Below are positions 1 to 11,918 of a stretch of 64,000 nucleotides of DNA, piece by piece; within the stretch, counting starts at the first letter, position 1, and every line of letters begins with the position of its first letter. Source of the stretch: Aeromicrobium piscarium (GTDB lineage Bacteria > Actinomycetota > Actinomycetes > Propionibacteriales > Nocardioidaceae); assembly GCF_007421815.1 (NCBI RefSeq), contig NZ_VLNT01000011.1, forward strand, positions 32,074-96,073, read 5' to 3'. Under the pieces are notes generated by a model that worked only from the letters and a program-made list of their open reading frames with translations, searched no databases and was not told where the DNA came from. The position numbers were made by a program, and so were the translations under genes.

Positions 1-611
1 TCTCGGGCATCGGGCACGCAGATGATCGCGCCTCGCCCCGAGCGGGCCGTCGCGGCGACCGCCTCCGCGACGGCTCGCTCCGGCTCGTGACGTGGCAGGA
101 CCGCGAGCACCGTGCGCGGCGAGCGTCCCGCGGCCAACTCCTCGACGAAGGCCGGCCCGTCGACATAGGGATACCACGCGGCGCAGCCCGGATCGTCCGG
201 CGGCGAGACCGGATCGCCGACCGGATGCGCCTCGGCGCGAGCGTGCCGTGGGGGGATGGCGAGCCGAAGGACATCGGTGACGGTCCCGGCATAGCGCTCG
301 GCGACCGCGCGCGCCAGGCGCAACACCTCCGGTCGCAGCACCGGCTCGGGCGACACGATCTTGTGCAAGGCCGCGAGTGTGCCCCGGTGCTCGGTGGAGT
401 CGGAGAGCTCGACCAGGAAGCCGTCGGTCAGCTTGCCGGCGAATCTCACCTTGACGCGGCATCCCTGCCGCGCGTCCGCGGCCAGCTCATCGGGCACCCG
501 ATAGTCGAACAGCCGGTCCAGATGCGGCAGCGGGGAGTCGATCAGGACGCGGGCGACCGAGGCAGGAGGGCGTGCCGCCTCCACCTGGAGCATCGCGAGC
601 TGTTCGTCCAC
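1..611 (-). CDS. priA: Primosomal protein N' (PriA), N-terminal part, cut by window edge
   Basis: The minus strand translates without a stop to the window edge and gives a PriA-like N-terminus: a LPHLDRLFDYRVP segment, then GCRVKVRFAGK, then AERYAGTVTDVLRLAIPPRHA. This is the 3'-DNA-end-binding domain of the PriA replication-restart protein, which reloads the replisome at stalled forks. In actinobacteria this protein usually lacks functional helicase motifs; the helicase region lies outside the window, so that cannot be judged here. I chose the GTG at 611 because GGGAG lies about 9 nt upstream; an ATG at 593 and a GTG at 638 are alternatives. It lies downstream of metK, the usual coaBC-metK-priA order. 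Confidence 0.85.
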   Translation of the reverse strand, partial: MDEQLAMLQVEAARPPASVARVLIDSPLPHLDRLFDYRVPDELAADARQGCRVKVRFAGKLTDGFLVELSDSTEHRGTLAALHKIVSPEPVLRPEVLRLARAVAERYAGTVTDVLRLAIPPRHARAEAHPVGDPVSPPDDPGCAAWYPYVDGPAFVEELAAGRSPRTVLAVLPRHEPERAVAEAVAATARSGRGAIICVPDAR

Positions 612-645
612 GTCGCGATTCTCCCAGCCGCCACCCACAGTCGGC

Positions 646-1224
646 TCAGCGCAGGTGACGGCGACGCGCCACGAGCACGGCGCACAGCAACGTGCATAGT
701 CCCAGGATGTAGCCGGCGAAGGCCCACGCGGCCGGCTCCCAGGACGTGATGGTCAGCAGGGTGATCACCGCGCCGACGCCGACGAGAGCGTAGAAGGTCG
801 CCTGTTCGGACCAGGGATCGCGCCATGCCTTGACGATCGTCGGCAGGGCCGCCACACCGTCGGCGACCACGGCGATGATGACGGCCGCGGGCGCCTGCCC
901 GAGACCGATCCACACGCCGAGCGCCACCGCGGCGGTGACCCCGCAGGCCAGATCGAAGGGACCGAGGCTGGCGCGGTGTCGCCGCGCCGCGAGGCTCGCC
1001 ACGACCACCACCAGCGGCCCGAGCCCCGCGGACAGCGTCGGCACGGCGGGCAGGCCGACCCCGGCGTCGAGCTGGGCGAGGAAGGCGATGAGCGGCGCGG
1101 CCGCCCACAGCGACCACGTCACCAGATTGGGCCGGACCCGTCCCGCAACGGTCGCGGCCGCGTAGCGCAGGCTCCCGAACAGTCCGAGCGCCGCACTGAG
1201 GAACACCCAGTTCGGATCCAGCAC
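646..1224 (-). CDS. Multi-pass membrane protein, unknown function
   Basis: A 192-residue protein with about six hydrophobic segments, for example around residues 5-25, 35-52, 62-80, 92-110, 117-133 and 142-185, ending in a basic VARRRHLR tail. There are no catalytic motifs I recognise; the repeating short helices recall small PnuC/SemiSWEET-like or SPW-type membrane proteins, but I cannot assign it. The GTG start at 1224 is preceded by a clear GGAGG Shine-Dalgarno 5 nt away. It sits between metK and priA, separated from metK by a strong hairpin, so it may have its own promoter or depend on read-through. Confidence 0.7.
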   Translation of the reverse strand: MLDPNWVFLSAALGLFGSLRYAAATVAGRVRPNLVTWSLWAAAPLIAFLAQLDAGVGLPAVPTLSAGLGPLVVVVASLAARRHRASLGPFDLACGVTAAVALGVWIGLGQAPAAVIIAVVADGVAALPTIVKAWRDPWSEQATFYALVGVGAVITLLTITSWEPAAWAFAGYILGLCTLLCAVLVARRRHLR

Positions 1225-1242
1225 GAGGGCCTCCTACGACGC

Positions 1243-1277
1243 CGACGGCGGGAGAGACCAAGTCTCTCCCGCCGTCG
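1243..1277 (-). terminator. Perfect 16-bp hairpin after metK
   Basis: Positions 1243-1258 and 1262-1277 are perfect reverse complements (arm CGACGGCGGGAGAGAC) with a 3-nt loop, starting 26 bp after the metK stop. There is no T-run, as is common for actinobacterial terminators. It is the strongest simple hairpin I found in the window and most likely ends the coaBC-metK transcript. Confidence 0.75.
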
Positions 1278-1303
1278 ATACGAGCTGTGTCAGAGGACGC
1301 CGA

Positions 1304-2491
1304 TCAGCGGCCGGCGGCCGCACGCAGAGCGTCGGCGCGGTCCGTCGACTCCCACGGCAGGCCGGGGCGGCCGAAGTGGCCGTAGGCCGCGGTCTGCGCG
1401 TAGATCGGACGCAGGAGGTCCAGATCGCGCACGATCGCCGCGGGGCGCAGATCGAAGACCTCGAGCACGGCCTCACGGATCGTATCGACCGGAACGGTCT
1501 CGGTGCCGTAGGTGTCGACATAGAAGCCGACCGGGTGGGCGACGCCGATCGCGTACGCGACCTGCACCTCGGCCTTGGTGGCCAGACCCGCGGCGACGAT
1601 GTTCTTGGCGACCCAGCGCATCGCGTAGGCGGCGGAGCGGTCGACCTTGCTCGGGTCCTTGCCCGAGAACGCGCCGCCGCCGTGACGCGCATAACCGCCG
1701 TAGGTGTCGACGATGATCTTGCGACCGGTCAGACCGGCATCGCCCATCGGACCACCGATGACGAACTTGCCGGTGGGGTTGATGTGCAGCTTGGCGTCGC
1801 TGCCGTCGATGTCGTAGTCAGCGAGGACCACGTCGATGACATGCTTCTTCAGGTCCTGCGGCAGCTGGTTCTCGAGGTCGATGCCGTCCTCGTGCTGGGT
1901 GGAGATGACGATCGCCTCGACCCGCTTGGGCTTGTCGTCGTCGCCGTACTCGATGGTGACCTGGGTCTTGCCGTCGGGGCGCAGGTACGGCAGCGTGCCG
2001 TCCTTGCGCACGCGGGTCAGCTGCTCGGAGAGCCGGTGAGCGATGGTGATCGGCAGCGGCATGAGCTCGGGCGTCTCGTCGATCGCGAAGCCGAACATGA
2101 GACCCTGGTCGCCCGCGCCCTGGCGGTCCAGCGGATCCTCCGAGACACCGGTGCGCCCTTCGAAGGCGGTGTCGACGCCCTGCGCGATATCGGGCGACTG
2201 CGCGTCGAGGGTGACCTGCACGGCGCAGGACTCTCCGTCGAAGCCCTTGGTGGACGAGTCGTAGCCGATCTCCAGCACCCGGTCGCGCGCGATCCGCGCG
2301 ATGTCGACATAGGCCTCGGTGGTGACCTCGCCGCCGACCAGGACGAGGCCGGTGGTCACGAAGGTCTCAGCCGCGACGCGGCTCTTGGGATCGACCGCGA
2401 GCAGCGCGTCGAGAATGCTGTCGCTGATCTGATCGGCGATCTTGTCCGGGTGACCCTCGGTCACGGACTCGGAGGTGAACAAACGGCTCAC
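1304..2491 (-). CDS. metK: S-adenosylmethionine synthetase
   Basis: MetK makes S-adenosylmethionine from methionine and ATP in the cytoplasm. The 395-residue product is full length and shows the family signatures: [10 protein letters not shown] at the N-terminus (about residue 8), the [10 protein letters not shown] motif, and the glycine-rich [16 protein letters not shown] motif near residue 260. Translation starts at GTG 2491 with AGGAGAG upstream. It follows coaBC after 65 bp and is followed by a strong hairpin. I see no SAM riboswitch upstream; the gap is too short to hold a typical one. Confidence 0.97.
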   Translation of the reverse strand: MSRLFTSESVTEGHPDKIADQISDSILDALLAVDPKSRVAAETFVTTGLVLVGGEVTTEAYVDIARIARDRVLEIGYDSSTKGFDGESCAVQVTLDAQSPDIAQGVDTAFEGRTGVSEDPLDRQGAGDQGLMFGFAIDETPELMPLPITIAHRLSEQLTRVRKDGTLPYLRPDGKTQVTIEYGDDDKPKRVEAIVISTQHEDGIDLENQLPQDLKKHVIDVVLADYDIDGSDAKLHINPTGKFVIGGPMGDAGLTGRKIIVDTYGGYARHGGGAFSGKDPSKVDRSAAYAMRWVAKNIVAAGLATKAEVQVAYAIGVAHPVGFYVDTYGTETVPVDTIREAVLEVFDLRPAAIVRDLDLLRPIYAQTAAYGHFGRPGLPWESTDRADALRAAAGR

Positions 2492-2556
2492 GGTGAAGAA
2501 CTCTCCTGATGATGGACGACGTCAGTACTGTACTAGGCCGTGGCGAGGCCGGCGGG

Positions 2557-3765
2557 TCATCCCAGTCGTTGGACGATCGTGTCCCAGATCGCGTTCGCGA
2601 CCTCGGACTTGGCCGCGCGCGCGAGAGGCCGCGCCTCGCCGTCGGCGGTCAGCAGGATGACCTCGTTGTCGTCGGCTCCGAAGACCGCGCCGGCGCTGAC
2701 ATCGTTGACGACCAGCAGATCGCAGCCCTTGCGGGCCAACTTGGCACGCGCGTGCTCGACGACGGTGGCGTTCTCATCCCCGGTCTCCGCCGCGAATCCG
2801 GCGATGAACGGCTCGCCGGAGCCGCTCGGGCGCGAGCGCACCAGCTCGGCGAGGATGTCAGGGTTCTCGACCAGCTCGATGGTCGGCGCGTCGCCTCCGG
2901 GGACCTTCTTGATCTTGGCGTCGGCGTAGTTGGCAGGCCGGAAGTCGGCCGGTGCCGCGGCCATGACCACCGCGTCGGCAGTCGCCGCGGCCTTGACGAC
3001 CGCGTCACGCAGCTCGGCCGTGGTGACGACGTCGATGCGCTCGACACCTGCCGGGGCCGGAAGGGAGACATTCGCGGCCACCAAGGTCACCTCGGCTCCG
3101 CGGGCGGCCGCTGCCTGCGCGAGCGCCAGTCCCTGGCGGCCCGAGGAGCGGTTGCCCAGGAAGCGCACCGGGTCGAGGAACTCGCGGGTGCCACCGGCGC
3201 TGACGACGACCCTCCGGCCGGTCAGGTCCTGGGGACGGCCGTCGAGGAAGCGCAGACACGCGGCGAAGATGTCCTCGGGCTCGGGCAGCCGCCCGGCTCC
3301 GGAGTCAGCCCCCGTCAGGCGTCCGACCGCCGGTTCGATGACGGTCGAGCCCCGCCCGCGCAACGTCGCGACATTGGCCCGGGTGGCGGCATTCTCCCAC
3401 ATCTCGGTGTGCATCGCCGGGGCGAAGACGACCGGGCAGCGCGCGGTGAGCAGCGTATTGGTGAGCAGGTCGTCCGCGAGACCGTGCGCGGCCTTGGCCA
3501 GCGTGTTGGCTGTCGCGGGAGCCACCACGACGAGATCGGCGTGCTGCCCGATCGCGACGTGCGGTACCTGCGGCACGTTCTCGAAGGTGCCGGTCTGCAC
3601 CGACTTGCCCGACAACGCCTCCCAGGTCGCCGCGCCCACGAACTCGAGCGCGGCCTCGGTGGGGACGACTCGCACGTCGTGACCGGCCTCGGTGAACAAC
3701 CGCAGGAGCAGCGCCGCCTTGTAGGCCGCCACTCCCCCGCTGACACCGAGCACGATCGAGCTCAT
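2557..3765 (-). CDS. coaBC: Bifunctional phosphopantothenoylcysteine decarboxylase / phosphopantothenate-cysteine ligase
   Basis: CoaBC carries out two consecutive steps of coenzyme A synthesis: joining cysteine to 4'-phosphopantothenate, then decarboxylation to 4'-phosphopantetheine. The 402-residue protein has an N-terminal FMN-dependent CoaC half (GVSGGVAAYK at about residue 7, PATANTLAK, and the PAMHTEMW motif with its catalytic region) and a C-terminal CoaB ligase half (VVVSAGGTREFLDPVRF, then AAAPADFRP and a KIKK segment). The ATG at 3765 overlaps the stop of a short [11 protein letters not shown] leader ORF (ATGA), the third of three tandem copies between rpoZ and this gene, so its translation may be coupled to the leader. 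Confidence 0.97.
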   Translation of the reverse strand: MSSIVLGVSGGVAAYKAALLLRLFTEAGHDVRVVPTEAALEFVGAATWEALSGKSVQTGTFENVPQVPHVAIGQHADLVVVAPATANTLAKAAHGLADDLLTNTLLTARCPVVFAPAMHTEMWENAATRANVATLRGRGSTVIEPAVGRLTGADSGAGRLPEPEDIFAACLRFLDGRPQDLTGRRVVVSAGGTREFLDPVRFLGNRSSGRQGLALAQAAAARGAEVTLVAANVSLPAPAGVERIDVVTTAELRDAVVKAAATADAVVMAAAPADFRPANYADAKIKKVPGGDAPTIELVENPDILAELVRSRPSGSGEPFIAGFAAETGDENATVVEHARAKLARKGCDLLVVNDVSAGAVFGADDNEVILLTADGEARPLARAAKSEVANAIWDTIVQRLG

Positions 3766-3848
3766 GCCAGCACCGTCTCAAGGAAAAGCAGCGTAGACCG
3801 GCACCGGCATGAGGACATCTCGATCGGTCGCTCGCTGCGCTCGCTCAT
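3762..3848 (-). CDS. MSERSER leader ORF, copy 3 of 3 (coaBC locus)
   Basis: A 28-codon ORF beginning MSERSERPIEMSSCRCR and ending LFLETVLA, whose TGA overlaps the coaBC ATG. It is one unit of an 83-bp tandem repeat. The gene-proximal part can fold into a hairpin reaching up to the coaBC start codon, although in this copy one arm carries an extra mismatch (TGCCAG instead of TGCCGG). Whether the peptide is made is unknown. Confidence 0.4.
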   Translation of the reverse strand: MSERSERPIEMSSCRCRSTLLFLETVLA

Positions 3849-3931
3849 GCCGACACCGTCTCAAGGAAAAGCAGCGTAGACCGGCACCGGCATGAGGACA
3901 TCTCGATCGGTCGCTCGCTGCGCTCGCTCAT
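3845..3931 (-). CDS. MSERSER leader ORF, copy 2 of 3 (coaBC locus)
   Basis: A 28-codon ORF with the same MSERSERPIEMSSCRCR start as copy 3 and the ending LFLETVSA. Its stop overlaps the ATG of copy 3 (ATGA). The unit length of 83 bp is not a multiple of three, so consecutive copies are in different frames and are linked only through the 4-nt overlap. Confidence 0.4.
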   Translation of the reverse strand: MSERSERPIEMSSCRCRSTLLFLETVSA

Positions 3932-4014
3932 GCCGGCACCGTCTCAAGGAAAAGCAGCGTAGACCGGCACCGGCATGAGGATGCCTTGACTGGTCGTTCG
4001 CTGCGCTCGCTCAT
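3928..4014 (-). CDS. MSERSER leader ORF, copy 1 of 3 (coaBC locus)
   Basis: The first copy starts 10 nt after the rpoZ stop and encodes 28 residues beginning MSERSERPVKASSCRCR and ending LFLETVPA. It differs from the other two copies mainly in the five codons after SERP. The hairpin here is intact: TGCCGG at 3931-3936 pairs with CCGGCA at 3970-3975, and CCG with CGG, across a 2x2 internal loop. Confidence 0.4.
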   Translation of the reverse strand: MSERSERPVKASSCRCRSTLLFLETVPA

Positions 4015-4024
4015 GGGTGCAGGA

Positions 4025-4339
4025 TCAGCTCTCGCCGGCCGCGTCGCGTGCGGCCTGTGCGGCAGCCGCCTCGGCCTCGGGATCGATGTCCTCGACGGTC
4101 AGGAGGTTCTCGTTGATCTCGCGGAGGGCGATCGAGAGGGGCTTCTCCTGCACCTCGGTCTCCAGCAGCGGACCGACGTACTCGAGCAGGCCCTCGCCGA
4201 GCTGCGAGTAGTAGGCATTGATCTGGCGAGCCCGCTTGGCGCTGTAGAGCACCAGCTTGTATTTGGACTCGGACTTCTCCAGCAGGTCGTCGATAGGAGG
4301 ATTGGTGATGCCTTCGGCGGCGGAACGGGTGGTGGACAC
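4025..4339 (-). CDS. rpoZ: DNA-directed RNA polymerase omega subunit
   Basis: RpoZ is the small omega subunit that helps assemble and stabilise RNA polymerase around the beta' subunit. The 104-residue product has the expected [11 protein letters not shown] start region, the [16 protein letters not shown] segment that contacts beta', and a C-terminal acidic/alanine-rich tail. I chose the GTG at 4339 rather than the GTG at 4351 because GAGAGGTG lies about 9 nt upstream of it. It sits in the conserved mihF-gmk-rpoZ-coaBC-metK order. Confidence 0.93.
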   Translation of the reverse strand: MSTTRSAAEGITNPPIDDLLEKSESKYKLVLYSAKRARQINAYYSQLGEGLLEYVGPLLETEVQEKPLSIALREINENLLTVEDIDPEAEAAAAQAARDAAGES

Positions 4340-4418
4340 GAAGATCCGCACCTCTCGTGGTCGGTGTGTAGGGCGAGCGCGGCGACGGTCGTGCGCGACG
4401 GCGGGCAGGGCCGCGTGG

Positions 4419-4997
4419 CTATTCGGCGGTCGAGGAGCTCATGTTCGAGAACAACTCTACCAACTCCGCGCACGCTTCATCGACATCGGTGTTGACGATC
4501 GTGACGTCGAACTCGGCTTGCGCGGCCAGTTCCTCGCGTGCCGTCCGCAACCGGCGTTCACGCTCGGCCTCCGTCTCGGTGCCGCGGCCGACCAGTCGTC
4601 GCACGAGCTCGTCCCAGCTGGGCGGCGCGAGGAACACCATGAGCGCCTCGGGCATCCGTTCGCGCACCTGGCGCGCTCCCTGCAGATCGATCTCGAGAAG
4701 CGCCGAATCGCCGGCGGCCAGCCGCTCCTCGACGGCGGCGCGCGGCGTGCCGTACCGGTGCCGCCCGTGCACGACCGCCCACTCGAGCAGTCCGTCCTCG
4801 GCGATCAGCCGATCGAACTCCTCCTCGGTGATGAACCAGTAGTGCCGGCCGTCGACCTCACCGGGACGCGGCGCCCGGGTGGTGACCGATACCGAGATCC
4901 AGATATCCGGCTGGGTCTCGCGGACGCGCGCGGCGACCGTGCCCTTGCCGACTGCGGTGGGCCCAGCAAGAACCACCAGGCGCGAAGGAGCGGTCAT
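4419..4997 (-). CDS. gmk: Guanylate kinase
   Basis: Gmk phosphorylates GMP to GDP with ATP, feeding GTP and (p)ppGpp pools. The 192-residue product has the P-loop [10 protein letters not shown] at about residue 12 (alanine where the family usually has glycine in GPSGVGK), the [19 protein letters not shown]-binding segment near residue 36, the [10 protein letters not shown] region and an [13 protein letters not shown] segment. The ATG at 4997 overlaps the mihF stop (ATGA), so the two are probably translationally coupled. Confidence 0.95.
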   Translation of the reverse strand: MTAPSRLVVLAGPTAVGKGTVAARVRETQPDIWISVSVTTRAPRPGEVDGRHYWFITEEEFDRLIAEDGLLEWAVVHGRHRYGTPRAAVEERLAAGDSALLEIDLQGARQVRERMPEALMVFLAPPSWDELVRRLVGRGTETEAERERRLRTAREELAAQAEFDVTIVNTDVDEACAELVELFSNMSSSTAE

Positions 4998-5317
4998 CGG
5001 CCGCGGCGAGCGAACTCGGCGACGAGGTCGCGCTGCTGGTGAGGCCCGAGGCCCCTCAACCGGCGCGACTCGGCGATGCCGAGCCGCTGCATGATCTCCT
5101 TCGCGGTGATCTTGCCGACGCCGGGCATCGACTGCAGCAGGTCGAGGACCTTGATCTTGGCGATCGCCTCATCGGAGCCGGCAAGCTTCAGCACATCGGC
5201 GATCGAGGCGCCCGAGTGCTTGAGCCTATTCTTGACCTCGGCGCGCACCGCCCGTGCGCGGGCGGCCTTGGCCAGCGCCTCACGTCGTTGCTCATCGGTC
5301 AAGGGTGGCAGGGCCAT
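4994..5317 (-). CDS. mihF: Actinobacterial integration host factor
   Basis: MihF is the small helical nucleoid protein of actinobacteria, unrelated to E. coli IHF, that binds and bends DNA. The 107-residue protein begins [11 protein letters not shown], has a basic helical region [18 protein letters not shown], and the helix-two-turn-helix-like segment [14 protein letters not shown], followed by RRLRGLG. It lies between gmk and a small lipoprotein gene whose stop is 2 nt upstream of its ATG. Confidence 0.93.
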   Translation of the reverse strand: MALPPLTDEQRREALAKAARARAVRAEVKNRLKHSGASIADVLKLAGSDEAIAKIKVLDLLQSMPGVGKITAKEIMQRLGIAESRRLRGLGPHQQRDLVAEFARRGR

Positions 5318-5319
5318 CG

Positions 5320-5775
5320 TTACTCCTTCGCCTCCGGCTGCTCAAGGGTGACGCCGCACTGGTCGTCGATATCGGCGACCACGGCCCTGCGCTGCTCGAC
5401 GGTGTCGTTGAATGCCTGATACGACGCGTTGAGCGCGTCGCGCTGTTCCTGGGACAACTGCGCCACCGTGTCAGAGTCGCCCATGTTCTCCAACGGTACG
5501 CCTGCCTCGGACTGCGCGGCGATGACGCCGTCGGTGACCTCGGCGATGGTCTCCCAGTCGGGGGCGATGGACTCCGGTGCCGCCTCGGCGATCTCCTTGG
5601 CCGCCGTGGCGTAATCGGCATAGGCGGCGTCGGTGCGCTCGGCGCCGAAGGAGTTCAACGTCTCCTCGTGCTCCTTGACCGCGTCGCAGTACGGATCGCT
5701 GCCGAAGCAGCCCGACAACGTCGTCGTCGCCAGCAGCACCACGGCTGCGCCAACCCACCGGTTCCTCACTCCCAC
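5320..5775 (-). CDS. Small lipoprotein, unknown function (paralogue of 44040-44510)
   Basis: A 151-residue protein with a lipoprotein signal peptide: GVRNRW, a hydrophobic stretch, and lipobox LSGC with Cys23 as the predicted lipidated residue. The mature part begins GSDPYCDAV, is helical and acidic, and ends with a second cysteine in DIDDQCGV, so Cys30 and the distal Cys could form a disulfide. It aligns with the lipoprotein between yajC and apt: shared YCD, APE-x-I-x-x-DW-x-T, and LSxE blocks. The stop is 2 nt before mihF, so it is co-transcribed with mihF-gmk-rpoZ. The GTG start is at 5775. No function can be assigned. Confidence 0.8.
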   Translation of the reverse strand: MGVRNRWVGAAVVLLATTTLSGCFGSDPYCDAVKEHEETLNSFGAERTDAAYADYATAAKEIAEAAPESIAPDWETIAEVTDGVIAAQSEAGVPLENMGDSDTVAQLSQEQRDALNASYQAFNDTVEQRRAVVADIDDQCGVTLEQPEAKE

Positions 5776-5822
5776 GACCCTACTAAGTAGCTCCGCGGAC
5801 AGGCGACACGGCGTGGCGTGTC

Positions 5823-6173
5823 TCAGGAATCGTCGGACACACCCCTGACCAGCCGCGCATGTTCATCGCGCAGCGCAGCCTCCAGCACAGGAAGATCCCG
5901 TTCCACCGTCAGCTCGATCGTCGCTCGATCGATGTGGCGGTAGCCGTGGGCGATCCGGTTGCGCGTAGCCCACATCAGTGGCCACTCATCGCCGAACAAC
6001 CGCTCCGGCAGCGCAGTGCCGCCCGCTTGAAGCGCCTCGATCGCGGCGGACAAGCGCCTATTCACGGCGTCGAAGACCGTCTCGCCAGGAACTCCCTCGT
6101 GGGAAAGGTGCCGCCGAAGAATCTCCAGGTGCTCGAGTACATCCTCCACACGCTCCCGCTCGCTGACGCTCAC
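5823..6173 (-). CDS. hepT: HepT-like toxin (HEPN ribonuclease) of a MntA/HepT pair
   Basis: A 116-residue HEPN protein of the HepT (DUF86) family. The diagnostic R-x4-H-x-Y motif is present as RNRIAHGY near residue 76; in characterised systems the R and H form the RNase active site and the tyrosine is the residue the partner nucleotidyltransferase modifies. Its GTG start overlaps the mntA stop (GTGA), the standard order of antitoxin first and toxin second. Toxicity is inferred from the family. The pair lies between pyrF and the lipoprotein-mihF genes. Confidence 0.85.
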   Translation of the reverse strand: MSVSERERVEDVLEHLEILRRHLSHEGVPGETVFDAVNRRLSAAIEALQAGGTALPERLFGDEWPLMWATRNRIAHGYRHIDRATIELTVERDLPVLEAALRDEHARLVRGVSDDS

Positions 6174-6487
6174 AACGGCACTGTCTCAGCCAACGCGCGG
6201 GCCCGGACCGTATGGCGCAGACCAGAATCCGGCACCACGTCGACTCCGACCTCGAGGATCATCGACAGGTCACGCTCCAGCCGCGCCAACTCGAACAGGC
6301 TGAGCGGCTCACTAAGCTCCACGAGTAGATCGAGATCGCTGGTGGTCGTCGCCTCACCACGCACCACGGAGCCGAAGACCCGCGCGTTCGAGGCCCTGTA
6401 CCGTCGCAGCACCGCTTCCAGCTCGTCGCGGTGCTCCTCGATCAGGGCGCGCGCCTCCACCGAACGTCGAGGGGCGAGCGCGGGCAT
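6170..6487 (-). CDS. mntA: MntA-like nucleotidyltransferase antitoxin
   Basis: A 105-residue minimal nucleotidyltransferase. The pol-beta signature GSVVRGEATTTSDLDLLVEL around residues 40-59 gives the GS-x10-D-x-D catalytic motif, and a third acidic residue can be placed in VGVDVVPDS near residue 82. In the known MntA/HepT systems this enzyme attaches AMP to the HepT tyrosine and neutralises it. The gene starts 73 bp after pyrF and overlaps hepT by 4 nt. Confidence 0.85.
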   Translation of the reverse strand: MPALAPRRSVEARALIEEHRDELEAVLRRYRASNARVFGSVVRGEATTTSDLDLLVELSEPLSLFELARLERDLSMILEVGVDVVPDSGLRHTVRARALAETVPL

Positions 6488-6560
6488 CCTCCCAGGATGC
6501 GCCCGGACGGGTCGCAGCCATCGTCGGCACCGAACCCATCACTCGTTGCGCGTGAGGGGG

Positions 6561-7378
6561 CTAGCTGCGTCGGAGCTGCTCGTTGAGGTCGAGGGCGGCG
6601 GCACGCAGCGCACCCGCGTCAGGACCTGCGGAGAGCACACTGCGAGAGGTCGAGACGAGCAGCCGCTCCGGTGGCAGGTGCCCGAACAGCCGGTCGAGGT
6701 CGCCTGTTCCCCCGCCCTGCGCACCGAAGCCGGGGATGAGCAGCGGACCGCCGATATCGAGATCCTCATCGGTCTCGCCGATCGTCGCTCCCACGACAGC
6801 GCCCAGCGGGCCCATGGGCTCCAAGCCCTCGTTGGCCGCCTTGAGCTGCGCGAGCACCGAGCCCGCCACGGTGCGGCCCGACTCGGTCACGGCGTGCTGG
6901 ACCTGGGGCGCCTCCGGATTCGAGGTCAGCGCGAGCACGAAGACTCCCGCATCGTTGAGCTCGGCGGTCGCGAAGAACGGCGTCAGGGTGCCGAAGCCCA
7001 GATACGGGCTCACCGTGACCGCGTCGACCGCCATCGGCGAGTCCTCGTCCAGATAGGCCGTCGCATAGGCCGCGGCCGTCGAGCCGATATCGCCGCGCTT
7101 GATGTCGAGGACCACCAGCGAGCCGGTGTGGCGCAGGTCGGCGATCGTACGCTCCAGCACGGCCACCCCCCGAGAACCGAAGCGCTCGAAGAAGGCCGAC
7201 TGGGGCTTGACGAAGGCGACCTGTCCGGCGAACGCCTCGACGCAGGTGGCGGCGAACCGTTCGAGACCCTCGATGGAGTCCTCCAGTCCCCACTGCTCCA
7301 GCAGTCCGGGATGCGGGTCGATGCCCACGCAGACCGGACCGTAGGCCAGGGACGCGGCCTGGACCCGCGATCCGAAGC

Positions 7379-7382
<4 letters not shown>
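6561..7382 (-). CDS. pyrF: Orotidine 5'-phosphate decarboxylase
   Basis: PyrF converts OMP to UMP, the last step of de novo pyrimidine synthesis. The 273-residue product belongs to the longer actinobacterial/myxococcal subfamily: FGSRVQ start, [12 protein letters not shown], the catalytic [15 protein letters not shown] motif near residue 95, and a late PGFGAQGG phosphate-binding segment. The ATG at 7382 overlaps the carB stop (ATGA). The frame is open further upstream, but that extension lies inside carB and has no homology. This is the last gene of the pyr operon. Confidence 0.95.
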
Positions 7383-10780
<3,398 letters not shown>

Positions 10781-10781
10781 G

Positions 10782-11918
10782 TCAGACCGTCCCCTCGGGC
10801 GTGGTGGTGGACCGGCTCATGGTCTCGACGAACCGGTCGAACAGATAGGCGGCATCGTGCGGGCCCGCCGCGGCCTCGGGGTGGTACTGGACGCTGAAGC
10901 CGGGCTGCTCGCGCAGCGCGAGCCCCTCGACCACGTCGTCGTTGAGGCCGACGTGCGTGACGTGCGCGGGCCCGAACGGCGTCTCGAAGTCCGTGTCGAG
11001 CGGAGCATCGACCGCGAAGCCGTGGTTGTGCGCGGTGACCTCCACCTTGCCGGTGGTCCGGTCCTGCACCGGCTGGTTGATGCCACGGTGGCCGTAGGCG
11101 AGCTTGTAGGTGCCTCGCCCGAGCGCGCGACCGAGGATCTGGTTGCCGAGGCAGATCCCGAAGAAGGGGATTTTGCGTTCCAGCACTCCTCGCACGACCT
11201 CGACGGGGCCGTCCGCGGTCGCCGGGTCGCCAGGACCGTTGGAGACGAAGACGCCATCGGGATCGACGGCGAGGACATCGTCGATGGTGGAGGTGGCCGG
11301 CAGGACATGGACCTCGATGCCGCGCTCGGCCATCCGCCGGGGCGTCATGCCCTTGATGCCCAGGTCCAGTGCGGCGACGGTGTACCGCTTCTCCCCCACC
11401 GCCGGGACGACATAGGCCTCGGAGGTGGTCACATCGGCGAGGAAGTTCGATCCGGTCATCTGCGGGGCCTCGTTGACCTGCTTGACGAGCGCGTCGGTGT
11501 CGAGGGTCTCGCTGCTGATCGCGGCACGCATCGAGCCCCGCTCCCGGAGGTGCCGGGTCAGAGCCCGTGTGTCGACGCCGCTGATGCCCACGACTCCCTC
11601 GTCGCGCAGCAGCTCGTCGAGGGTGCGGTCGGCCCGCCAGTTCGAGGAGCGACGCGCGGGGTCGCGCACGACATATCCCTCGACCCACACCCGCCGGGAC
11701 TCGAAGTCCTCGGCATTGGCGCCCGTGTTGCCGATATGCGGGGCTGTCATGACCACGATCTGGCCGCGATAGGAGGGATCGGTCAGCGTCTCCTGGTAGC
11801 CGGTCATGCCGGTGTTGAAGACGATCTCGGCGATGGTGGTGCCCTGCGCGCCGTAGGACTCGCCGTGGAAGACACGGCCGTCCTCGAGCACGATCACGGC
11901 AGGGATGCTCCCGGTCAT
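10782..11918 (-). CDS. carA: Carbamoyl-phosphate synthase small (glutaminase) subunit
   Basis: CarA hydrolyses glutamine and channels ammonia to CarB. The 378-residue product has the N-terminal small-subunit domain ([24 protein letters not shown]) and a class I glutamine amidotransferase domain with the nucleophile motif FFGICLGNQ near residue 250 and the catalytic YHPEAAAGP histidine/glutamate near residue 345. The ATG at 11918 overlaps the pyrC stop (ATGA), and carB follows after 1 nt, so the two subunits are made from adjacent coupled frames. Confidence 0.97.
   Translation of the reverse strand: MTGSIPAVIVLEDGRVFHGESYGAQGTTIAEIVFNTGMTGYQETLTDPSYRGQIVVMTAPHIGNTGANAEDFESRRVWVEGYVVRDPARRSSNWRADRTLDELLRDEGVVGISGVDTRALTRHLRERGSMRAAISSETLDTDALVKQVNEAPQMTGSNFLADVTTSEAYVVPAVGEKRYTVAALDLGIKGMTPRRMAERGIEVHVLPATSTIDDVLAVDPDGVFVSNGPGDPATADGPVEVVRGVLERKIPFFGICLGNQILGRALGRGTYKLAYGHRGINQPVQDRTTGKVEVTAHNHGFAVDAPLDTDFETPFGPAHVTHVGLNDDVVEGLALREQPGFSVQYHPEAAAGPHDAAYLFDRFVETMSRSTTTPEGTV

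Larger units (their letters stand above)
3762..4014. repeat. Three tandem 83-bp units upstream of coaBC
   Basis: Start codons at 4014, 3931, 3848 and the coaBC start at 3765 are spaced exactly 83 bp apart. The units are nearly identical except for the first unit's central region. Each begins with the ATGAGCGAGCGCAGCGARCGA-type head (minus strand) and ends with a hairpin flush against the next ATG. The same type of unit, 80 bp long, occurs upstream of mltG (two copies) and hisS (one copy, interrupted). Confidence 0.95.

Noticed and set aside
2492..2556. SAM riboswitch before metK
   Set aside because: The 65-bp gap after coaBC is too short, and no SAM-type fold is visible; only an 11-bp AGTACTGTACT palindrome is present.
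3762..4014. Possible CRISPR array
   Set aside because: The units are 83 bp, nearly identical throughout and contain ORFs; there are no short repeats separated by unique spacers and no cas genes.
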